DNA of 64,000 bases, taken from contig OZ220706.1 of NCBI GenBank assembly GCA_965116695.1, positions 930,001-994,000 on the forward strand. Direction: 5' to 3'. A program made the translations under genes and the position numbers. Below the pieces are notes generated by a model. That model saw only the letters and a list, made by a program, of their open reading frames with translations, was not told where the DNA came from and searched no databases. This stretch comes from JAJDTT01 sp965116695 (GTDB lineage: Bacteria; Acidobacteriota; UBA6911; RPQK01; JAJDTT01). This document shows positions 45,109 through 52,257 of the stretch, one piece after another (within the stretch, counting starts at the first letter, position 1; the number at the start of each line of letters is the position of its first letter).

Positions 45109-46876
45109 CCCTCATTCACGCCCACAAATCAACCGGATGATCCTGCTGATCGGGGTCGCCACCTTGGGGTTCCTCACGTCGTGGACCCACCCGTCCAAGA
45201 CCGGAAACACCGGCGCCGATTGGTTCGAGGACGCCGCCCCGGCTGCCGGAATCCACTTCCGCCACTTCAACGGAATGTCCGGGGAATATTATTTTTGCGA
45301 AATGATGGGTCCCGGAGGCGCCCTCCTGGACTACGACAACGACGGCGATCTGGACGTCTACCTGGTGCAGGGCCAGATGCTGGGGCCGGACAAGACCACC
45401 GACGATGCCCTCTTTCCGCCGCCGGAAAAGCCACCGCTCCGTGACCGGCTCTTTCGAAACGACCTGAAGTCGAACCCGGACGGGACGCCCGACCTGCGCT
45501 TCACCGACGTGACCGCAGAGAGCGGAATCGTCTCGCTGGGCTACGGGATGGGCGTGGCGGCGGGAGACATCGACAACGATGGCTGGGTCGACCTCTACGT
45601 CACCAACTTCGGCAGGAACCGGATGTACCGCAACAACGGCAACGGCACCTTCACCGAGGTCCCCGTGGGTGACGGCGCCGATACGGCGTGGAGCGTGAGC
45701 GCCTCGTTTTTGGATTACGACCGGGACGGTTGGCTGGACCTTTTCGTGGGCAACTACGTGGACTACCGGCTGTCCAATCCCAAGAGGTGCTACTCCAGTA
45801 CGGGCGCCATCGACTACTGTGGACCCCGCAGTTACCCGGCCCAGTCCAACCGCTTCTATCGCAACCTGGGTGATGGCAGTTTCCAGGATGTGTCCTCCCA
45901 GACCGGCGTCGCCGCCAGGCACGGCGGCGCGCTGGGGGTGGTGAGCGCCGACTTCAATGGAGATGGCTGGATCGATTTTTACGTCGCAAACGATCAGCGT
46001 CCCAATCACTTGTGGATGAACCGAAAAAACGGCAGTTTCCGTGAAGAAGCGCTGGTGGCCGGCTGCGCCCTGAACCGGGACGGGAAGACCGAGGCCAGCA
46101 TGGGAGTCGATGCCGGAGACCTGGACAACGACGGCGACGAAGATCTCTTCATGACCCATCTGATCCGGGAAACCAATACCCTCTACCTCAACAATGGCCA
46201 GGGATGGTTCGAAGACCAGACCTTCGAGAGCGAATTGGGGGTCGCGAGCATGCCCTACACCGGGTTCGGGACCGCCTTCCTGGACTACGACAACGACGGT
46301 TGGCTGGACATTCTGGCCTTGCATGGGGAAGTGGCGACCATCGAGGCCCTGGAGAAACTGCGGGATCCCTATCCCTTGCATCAGCCCAACCAGCTCTTCC
46401 GCAACCTGGGCAACGGAAGTTTCGAGGAGGTCACCCGGCAAGGTGGAGCCGTTTTCCGGCTCTCGGAGGTGAGCCGCGGCGGCGCCTTCGGGGACGTCGA
46501 CAACGATGGAGACGTGGACGTGCTGATCGTCAACAACAACGGTCCGGCACGCCTTCTCATCAACAACGTGGGGAATCGCCGTCACTGGCTGGGCTTGCGG
46601 CTGCTGGGCAAGGACCTCCCGCGGGACATGCTGGGGGCGCGAGTGGAAGTCGTCTTCCCTGACGGACTCACGCTGCTGCGGCGTGTGAGGACCGACGGCA
46701 GCTACGGTTCCGCCAACGATCCCCGGGTGCTGGTAGGGTTGGGGAACCGGAACCGCGTCGCGGCCGTCCGCGTCTCCTGGCCCGGCGGCGGCGTCGAGGA
46801 GTGGAGCGATCTTCCCATTGACCGCTATTCCACACTACTGGCGGGCAGTGGCCGGACAGTCAGCGGGAATGAGTGA
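45101..46876 (+). CDS. CRTAC1-family FG-GAP/ASPIC-UnbV protein (exported), paralogue of the gene at 33326
   Basis: This protein is about 591 aa from the GTG at 45101, which overlaps the GWxTD stop and provides a basic residue before the hydrophobic segment (RMILLIGVATLGFL); an ATG at 45137 is the alternative. After FRHFNGMSGEYYFCEMMGPG come FG-GAP calcium loops (DYDNDGDLDVYLV, GDIDNDGWVDLYVTNF, DYDRDGWLDLFVGNYVDY, DFNGDGWIDFYVAND, DVDNDGDVDVLIV) and a C-terminal ASPIC/UnbV domain (RDMLGARVEVVFPDG). It closely follows the 33326-35140 protein along its length, so one arose by duplication. A secreted beta-propeller is likely. Confidence 0.85.
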   Translation: MASPHSRPQINRMILLIGVATLGFLTSWTHPSKTGNTGADWFEDAAPAAGIHFRHFNGMSGEYYFCEMMGPGGALLDYDNDGDLDVYLVQGQMLGPDKTTDDALFPPPEKPPLRDRLFRNDLKSNPDGTPDLRFTDVTAESGIVSLGYGMGVAAGDIDNDGWVDLYVTNFGRNRMYRNNGNGTFTEVPVGDGADTAWSVSASFLDYDRDGWLDLFVGNYVDYRLSNPKRCYSSTGAIDYCGPRSYPAQSNRFYRNLGDGSFQDVSSQTGVAARHGGALGVVSADFNGDGWIDFYVANDQRPNHLWMNRKNGSFREEALVAGCALNRDGKTEASMGVDAGDLDNDGDEDLFMTHLIRETNTLYLNNGQGWFEDQTFESELGVASMPYTGFGTAFLDYDNDGWLDILALHGEVATIEALEKLRDPYPLHQPNQLFRNLGNGSFEEVTRQGGAVFRLSEVSRGGAFGDVDNDGDVDVLIVNNNGPARLLINNVGNRRHWLGLRLLGKDLPRDMLGARVEVVFPDGLTLLRRVRTDGSYGSANDPRVLVGLGNRNRVAAVRVSWPGGGVEEWSDLPIDRYSTLLAGSGRTVSGNE

Positions 46877-48629
46877 TTCGACGGAGCTCCTCAAGCTGTT
46901 TCGTGCCGGCGCCCTGTTGCTCATCGGGCTCGGCTTCCCGCCCTTCGCAGCCGCTGGGGAATCGGCGCCGGTTTCCCAACCGAATCCTACCGTTCAGCCG
47001 ATACCCCACCCGGACTTGAGCCGCCTGGAGCCTGCCGCTCAGAAGAGAATCCGGGACACGCGGGCAGGGCTGGAGTCAATGGCGAAAGCGGGGAAGGTCA
47101 GCCCCAAGGAGCTCTCCCAAGCCTACGGAGAGATGGGCAAGCTTTACCACGTCCAGGATTTGCTGGGCGCGGCCGAGGCCTGCTATCTCAACGCAGAGTC
47201 ACTGGCGCCGACAGACTTCCGCTGGCCTTACTACCTGGGTCACATCTACAAGAACAGGGGTGATCTCGAGAAGTCCATCGCCGCTTACCAGCGGGCAATG
47301 GAGCGCCGGCCCGAGAACGTTCCGGCCATATTGGGCGCCGCCGAAGGCCACCTTAGCCTGAACCGTTACGGCCGGGCGCAACCGTTGTTCGAGCGGGCCC
47401 TGGCGCTGGACCAGGACTGCGCGCCGGCACTGGTCGGAATGGGAAAGATCGCGTCCTCAAGACGCGATACCAGGGAAGCCATCCGCAACTTCAAGGCGGC
47501 CCTGGCGCTGCAGCCGGAAGCCAACAGCATCCACTACCTGTTGGCCATGAGTTACCGAAAGCAGGAAAACCTCGACCAGGCCCGGGCTCATTTCCAGCAG
47601 GTCGCCATGCTGGAGCGGCTTCGGCGCGGCCACGCCACCGCGGGCTATCCCGATCCCCTGATGGAAGCCCTGGACGATCTGACCACGGGTTGGCGCCACC
47701 ATTGGGTCCGTGGAATGCGAGCTTTCGGAAAGGGGCGATTTGCGGAAGCCGTCAAGGAATACCGCACCTCAGTGGCTCTGGATCCCAAGAACCCCGTTCC
47801 GCTCACCGATCTGGGTTCGGCACTGGCCCGAATGGGGGACCTCAAGGGGGCGGCGCGGGAGTACGCCCAGGCGCTGCGGGCCTCGCCCGGCAATCCCATG
47901 CTCCATTACTACCTGGGAACCACGTTGATGGGGCTTCAGTCCGAACAGGAGGCGGCGAGACACTATCAGCACGCCATTGGCGCCAATCCCGGGTTCATGG
48001 AGGCGCACTTTCAGTTGGCCAATCTGCTCATGCGCCTCCGGCGTTACGACCAGGCCATCCCCCACTACACCGCCGTCGTCGAACTCGATTCCGGCTTCGG
48101 CGGCCGCGCGCCGGCCGGTAGCCCCGGGGGCGGACAGATCCAGCAGATGAGCATCCTGGCTCACTTCATGCGCGCCATGGCTCAGGTCCAATCGGGCCGG
48201 CATGAGCAGGCATTGACCGGGTTGGAGAAAGCTCTTCAGGTTTTTCCGGGGCACCCCGACATGACGCACGCCGTGGCCCGGCTGCTGGCCGCTTCTCCCG
48301 ACCCCAAGATCCGAAACGGAATGAGAGCGTTGCAGATTCTCAAGGGCCTGTTTGAGGGCCAGGGCGAGCTCGAACTCGAATACGTCGAAACTCTGGCGAT
48401 GGCTTTCGCCGCAACGGGCCAGTTTGAACGGGCAGCCGAGATGCAACGGGCCATGATTTCCGACCTGCAGCGGAACCAGCGCTTCGACCTGGCGAGGCTC
48501 CTGAACGAAAACCTTGCGCTCTACCAAAGCCGGCAACCCTGCCGGCGCCCTTGGCGGGAGGACGATCCCATCTTTTCGCCGGTGGCCTCCGCCATGGATC
48601 TCCCGGGGCCGTCCACCGCGACGCCATAG
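46869..48629 (+). CDS. Exported TPR protein with C-terminal QPCRxPWxxDDPxFSP module, paralogue of 27607-29334
   Basis: This 586-aa protein has a signal segment at residues 12-30 (AGALLLIGLGFPPFAAAG). The mature start (PIPHPDLSRLEPAAQ) and the order of about ten TPRs mirror the protein at 27607-29334. One insertion, a glycine-rich loop (FGGRAPAGSPGGGQIQQ), interrupts the last repeats. The end reads QPCRRPWREDDPIFSP plus a short tail, the shared module. The ATG at 46869 overlaps the upstream FG-GAP stop by 8 bases, and an upstream in-frame ATG would lie deep inside that gene. It is the last gene of the GWxTD-FG-GAP-TPR operon. Confidence 0.83.
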   Translation: MSDSTELLKLFRAGALLLIGLGFPPFAAAGESAPVSQPNPTVQPIPHPDLSRLEPAAQKRIRDTRAGLESMAKAGKVSPKELSQAYGEMGKLYHVQDLLGAAEACYLNAESLAPTDFRWPYYLGHIYKNRGDLEKSIAAYQRAMERRPENVPAILGAAEGHLSLNRYGRAQPLFERALALDQDCAPALVGMGKIASSRRDTREAIRNFKAALALQPEANSIHYLLAMSYRKQENLDQARAHFQQVAMLERLRRGHATAGYPDPLMEALDDLTTGWRHHWVRGMRAFGKGRFAEAVKEYRTSVALDPKNPVPLTDLGSALARMGDLKGAAREYAQALRASPGNPMLHYYLGTTLMGLQSEQEAARHYQHAIGANPGFMEAHFQLANLLMRLRRYDQAIPHYTAVVELDSGFGGRAPAGSPGGGQIQQMSILAHFMRAMAQVQSGRHEQALTGLEKALQVFPGHPDMTHAVARLLAASPDPKIRNGMRALQILKGLFEGQGELELEYVETLAMAFAATGQFERAAEMQRAMISDLQRNQRFDLARLLNENLALYQSRQPCRRPWREDDPIFSPVASAMDLPGPSTATP

Positions 48630-49099
48630 CCCGCATTTCCCGCCAGGGGGCGTGACGATCGCGCAGGATTTTCGCCCTCAGCGCGTGCTCGCGACCGAAA
48701 GCGTAGTGGTGACTACGTTTGAGGGAGCATGTGCGTGCTGAGGGCGAAAAGACCAGCGAGCGCGCGCCCAGCGCAGTCTGTCTCAGAGAAACCTTAAAAA
48801 AGTTCACGTAAATGCTAAAAAAAAGAGCCTTTTTCGTCATACGCATAGCGACCTGGTGAGAAATGCGGGTGAGCCCGCTGCTTTCTTTGCGGACGACCGA
48901 TCTCAGACAATCTCTTTTGTCAGGGACGGGTTCTGAAATCGGACGCGGACGAGATTGCTCGGGGGATGCAGAAATTTACGCGGGTGTTCTTTCAGAAGGA
49001 ACAGTAGTATCCACCGTGATTCCGATTCGGGACGGAGGTTCGGTGAGCGTCAAGCGGAGCTGGAAGGGAGGGTTTCGCGGTGAGCCTCACCGCGGGATC
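48630..49099. other. Intergenic region with a long structured palindrome
   Basis: About 470 bp between the TPR operon and the convergent RRM gene. I find no credible ORF. The notable part is the 82-nt structure at 48669-48750; further on is a small hairpin (GCGGG TGA GCCCGC) near 48864-48877 and an A-rich stretch around 48792-48826. Confidence 0.55.
48669..48750. repeat. Branched inverted-repeat structure (possible 3'-end element, structured RNA or mini-element)
   Basis: Outer arms TTTTCGCCCTCAGC (48669-48682) and GCTGAGGGCGAAAA (48737-48750) are perfect 14-bp complements. Inside, TGCTC/GAGCA can pair, and the core is a perfect CGTAGT-GGTG-ACTACG hairpin (48702-48717) extended by AAA/TTT. 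The nested pairing is too extensive for chance. It starts 40 bp after the TPR stop. It may terminate or stabilise the transcript, or be a mobile palindromic unit. Confidence 0.6.
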
Positions 49100-49414
49100 T
49101 CAATAGTACCGGCGTCGCGGCCGGTCCCCGAACGAATCCTTGCGGCCTCCGTACGAGTCCCTCTTGGGGCGCTCGTTGGCCCGGTCGACACGAAGGTCGC
49201 GCCCTTCCAGATTCCTTCCGTGCAACTGGGAAATGACTTCATCCAGTTCCTGGCCTTCGCGCAACTCAACGAACCCAAAGCCTCTGGACCGGCCGGTATA
49301 GCGGTCTCGAATGATCCGTATCTCTTCGACCTCTATACCGAACTCGCGGATAAACATTTCCAGGGCGCTCTCACTGACGCTGAAGCTCAGATTGCCGACG
49401 AAAATTTTGTTCAT
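49100..49414 (-). CDS. RNA-binding protein with a single RRM domain
   Basis: This 104-aa protein has one RNA recognition motif: RNP2 is IFVGNL at residues 4-9 and RNP1 is RGFGFVEL at 44-51, with the normal spacing. A short arginine/glycine-rich tail (RDSYGGRKDSFGDRPRRRYY) follows, as in cyanobacterial and other bacterial cold-responsive Rbp proteins. It probably binds single-stranded RNA in the cytoplasm. AAGGAG precedes the ATG by about 7 nt. The 5' leader of about 120 nt to the predicted promoter could carry regulation. Confidence 0.92.
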   Translation of the reverse strand: MNKIFVGNLSFSVSESALEMFIREFGIEVEEIRIIRDRYTGRSRGFGFVELREGQELDEVISQLHGRNLEGRDLRVDRANERPKRDSYGGRKDSFGDRPRRRYY

Positions 49415-49537
49415 TCGGACTCCTTAGGATAGTGAAACTCCGCCCGACGCTGGTCAGTCCCCAAGACAAACCACGCCATTAATCCCGGATGTTCGGATCA
49501 GGCCATTTGGAATGAGCAGGTCATTCAGGTTGTAATC

Positions 49538-49566
49538 ACCATACCACCATCCCCGTTCCCTCACAA
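49538..49566 (-). promoter_or_regulatory. Predicted sigma-70-type promoter of the RRM gene
   Basis: On the minus strand TTGTGA (49566-49561) and TATGGT (49543-49538) are separated by 17 bp. This places transcription start about 115 nt before the RRM ATG. Confidence 0.45.
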
Positions 49567-49650
49567 GTCACCGCAAAACATGGAGACGAAAGAGGTTTCG
49601 ACGGGAAATCTTTTTCCATTGTTTGCCGGCCTCTATCGTTGTTAGTGAAT

Positions 49651-50313
49651 ATGAATGGAAGCGCCGAACTCCTGCCTGCGCAGCGACTCTTCGAGTCCGG
49701 CTGGAATTCACTCTCGGACGTGGAACTGTTGGCGTTGGTGCTCGCTCCGACCGACTCGGACCAACAGGCCCTGACGCGGGCCCGGCGAATCCTGGAACTG
49801 CTGGGTTCGGTCCGGAGGCTGCGGCGGGCAAGCTACTCCCTTCTCCGGCAGGCCGGCATGACCCGGAGGCAGACTCACGCACTCTTGGCCGCGGCCCATC
49901 TCTTCCAACGAATGGGGAACGTCCCTCTTGCGGCCGGTGACTCTCTGCACAACAGCGCCCAGGTGTACCGCCACTTTCGTGGTTCGGTCCCGGGGCTTCT
50001 CAAGGAATGTTTTTGGACTCTGCTTCTGGATGGGAAGAACCGCACCCTGAAGCTCGTGAAGGTCTCGGAGGGAACTCTGACTTCGTCCCTGGTCCATCCC
50101 CGGGAAGTCTTCAGGCCGGCCATCGAGGAGGCGGCGGCCGGGGTCATCCTGGCCCACAACCACCCCAGCGGAGATCCGACACCGAGCCGGGAGGACCGTG
50201 AGATCACACGCCGCCTCGTGGCCACCGGCGAGGTGGTGGGGATCCGGGTTCTGGACCATGTTATCATCGGTCCCCACCGGTACTTCAGTTTCGCCGACGA
50301 AGGCCTGCTCTGA
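49651..50313 (+). CDS. radC: RadC family JAMM/MPN+ protein
   Basis: This 220-aa protein has an N-terminal helix-hairpin-helix-like region (residues about 15-75) and a C-terminal JAMM metalloprotease-like domain. The metal motif is HNHPSGDPTPSRED with H169, H171 and D182 in the standard H-x-H-x10-D spacing. RadC was named for a DNA-repair role that later work questioned; its actual activity is uncertain. The ATG at 49651 is chosen; TTG or GTG codons just upstream are in frame. It is divergent from the RRM gene. Confidence 0.88.
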   Translation: MNGSAELLPAQRLFESGWNSLSDVELLALVLAPTDSDQQALTRARRILELLGSVRRLRRASYSLLRQAGMTRRQTHALLAAAHLFQRMGNVPLAAGDSLHNSAQVYRHFRGSVPGLLKECFWTLLLDGKNRTLKLVKVSEGTLTSSLVHPREVFRPAIEEAAAGVILAHNHPSGDPTPSREDREITRRLVATGEVVGIRVLDHVIIGPHRYFSFADEGLL

Positions 50314-50368
50314 CCGGGACGGCCGCTGTGATGACGCCGCACCCCACTGCAACCGGAAACCCGCCCGG

Positions 50369-51355
50369 ATGACCGGCGCACCTCCCAAACCGTCCCCCAG
50401 CCCTCTCGATGACGCCTCTTTCGAAATTCGCTGGCCCCGCGACCGGCCCTTTCACGTGATCGGCCAGGGGATGGACGCGGTGGACTGGGTGTGCTTCCTT
50501 CCCCGCTTTCCGGCCCACAGCAGCCGTACCGAATGCGACGAAGTGACGAAGCTGGGCGGCGGACCCGTGGCCACCGCCACCGCACTCTGCGGGCGTTACG
50601 GCCTCGAGGCCAGGTTCATCGGGAGTGTGGGAGGAGACGAATTGGGCCGTTTCTCGCTTGAGGACCTGAGACGGGAGCCCATGGACCTCTCCTGTGTCCG
50701 GATCGTTCCCGGCGCAACCACCCAACTGGGCATCATCCTGGTCGATCGCCTCACGGGAGAGAGGACCGTCCTATGGCACCGGGACCGGAAACTGCGATAC
50801 GCCGAGGGCGAGCTGAAACGGGAGTGGATCGTATCCGGCCGGCTCCTTCACCTGGACGGCTGCGACCCGGACGCCAACCTCCAGGCTGCCCGCTGGGCCA
50901 GAGAGGCGGGAATGAAGGTGTCCCTGGACGTGGACGACGTCCAGCCGGGTATCCATGAAGTCGTGAAGCTGACCGATTTTCTGATTCCGAGCGAGGCCTT
51001 CGTGAGGAACTTCACCGGGCATGAGGACTGGAGATCGGGATTGAGGGAACTGGCCCGGCGGAGCCGCGGTTTCGTGGCCGTGACCCGGGGCAGCAAGGGG
51101 ACCGCTGCAATCTGGAACGGCAGGATCTTCCAGCTTCCGGCCTTCCCAATCCGTCCCGTCGATACGAACGGAGCAGGAGACGTCTTTCACGGAGCGTTCA
51201 TCTACAGTCTCTTCCAGGACTGGAGTGTGGAGCGTTGCCTCCTCTTTGCCAGTGCCGCCGCGGGCCTGGCCTGCACCCGCGTCGGCGCCAGGGCGGGGAT
51301 TCCCCCCTTGGACGAAGTCCTTTCCCTGTTGAAGGCCCATCCCCCGGAGAGTTAG
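50369..51355 (+). CDS. PfkB-family carbohydrate kinase
   Basis: This 328-aa ribokinase-fold protein has HVIGQGMDAVDWVCFLPRFP at the N-terminus, KLGGGPVATATALCGRYGL with the sugar-binding glycines, and FIGSVGGDELGRF. The catalytic-base motif is DTNGAGDVFHGAFIYSLF near the C-terminus, where the Asp abstracts the sugar hydroxyl proton. It phosphorylates a sugar or nucleoside using ATP; the substrate cannot be assigned. The ATG at 50369 follows the radC stop by 55 bp. The longer open frame upstream overlaps radC and is spurious. Confidence 0.88.
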   Translation: MTGAPPKPSPSPLDDASFEIRWPRDRPFHVIGQGMDAVDWVCFLPRFPAHSSRTECDEVTKLGGGPVATATALCGRYGLEARFIGSVGGDELGRFSLEDLRREPMDLSCVRIVPGATTQLGIILVDRLTGERTVLWHRDRKLRYAEGELKREWIVSGRLLHLDGCDPDANLQAARWAREAGMKVSLDVDDVQPGIHEVVKLTDFLIPSEAFVRNFTGHEDWRSGLRELARRSRGFVAVTRGSKGTAAIWNGRIFQLPAFPIRPVDTNGAGDVFHGAFIYSLFQDWSVERCLLFASAAAGLACTRVGARAGIPPLDEVLSLLKAHPPES

Positions 51356-51407
51356 AGTTGTCGTCATCGCGACCCTTTTCGGTCGGCGATGCATCCAATT
51401 GGGTGTC

Positions 51408-52253
51408 ATGAAGAAAACATTCCCCATATTGCCGTTCCTCTTGTTCCTGGCTACGGGGTCCGGGGCCGGAGCGAAGGTGGATCCCCAGGAAATCATCAAA
51501 CGCTTCGCCCAGAAGGAATCGGAATTCCGCGAAGTCTGGCAACAGTACACCTACACTCAGGATATTGTCTTTCAGGTCCTGACCCGTACCGGCCGGGTGC
51601 GTGAGCAGCGGGAAATGACCATCGAGATCTTCTTCACCAGCGATGGAGAACGCCAACATCGCATCGTTTACGACCGGGGCAGGCTGGAGTCGGTGAGACT
51701 GACCCGGGAAGACCTGGACGACGCCCTCAACCTGCAACCCTTCGCGCTGACCACGGAGGAGCTTCCGGAATACGAGATCAAGTACAAGGGAGAAGAGCAG
51801 GTGGACGAGCTCAACTGTTATGTGTTCGACGTGAAACCGAAGCGGATCCGCCGCGGCCGGCGTTACTTCCGGGGACGGATCTGGGTGGACGACCTGGACC
51901 TGCAGATCGTGATGACCAAGGGGAAAGCCGTGCCGGACTTCGGCAACAACAAGTTTCCGGCCTTCGAGACCCTCCGCCAACAGGTCGACGGCGAGTACTG
52001 GTTCCCCACCTGGAGCGAGGCGGACGACATCCTGGTGTTCGGCGGAGGCTTCCAGCGTACCCGCCGCGTCCATGTCCGCGAGCTGATCACCTATTCCAAC
52101 TTCAAGAAGTACGAGGTGGGGACCTCCATCAAGTTCGGAGAGGTGGTCGGCGAACCGGAAACACAGCCGGAGGTCGAGCCGGAATCGCGGCCGGAACCAC
52201 AAACGGAGGCGCCCCCCGACTCGAATCCGGAGCCTGAGTCGGCTTCCGAATAA
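51408..52253 (+). CDS. Exported LolA/outer-membrane-lipoprotein-sorting-like protein
   Basis: This 281-aa protein has a signal peptide (MKKTFPILPFLLFLATGSGA). The mature region is beta-rich, with a pattern seen in LolA/LolB/RseB-like half-barrels: an early amphipathic helix (PQEIIKRFAQKESEFREVWQ), then antiparallel strands (YTYTQDIVFQVL, CYVFDVKPKRIRRGRRYF, GRIWVDDLDLQIVMTKG). The C-terminus is a Glu/Pro-rich tail of about 33 residues (repeats of PExxPE type) without structure. A lipid- or lipoprotein-handling role is only an inference from the fold. The ATG at 51408 is preferred over a TTG at 51399. Confidence 0.65.
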   Translation: MKKTFPILPFLLFLATGSGAGAKVDPQEIIKRFAQKESEFREVWQQYTYTQDIVFQVLTRTGRVREQREMTIEIFFTSDGERQHRIVYDRGRLESVRLTREDLDDALNLQPFALTTEELPEYEIKYKGEEQVDELNCYVFDVKPKRIRRGRRYFRGRIWVDDLDLQIVMTKGKAVPDFGNNKFPAFETLRQQVDGEYWFPTWSEADDILVFGGGFQRTRRVHVRELITYSNFKKYEVGTSIKFGEVVGEPETQPEVEPESRPEPQTEAPPDSNPEPESASE

Positions 52254-52257
52254 TCGA

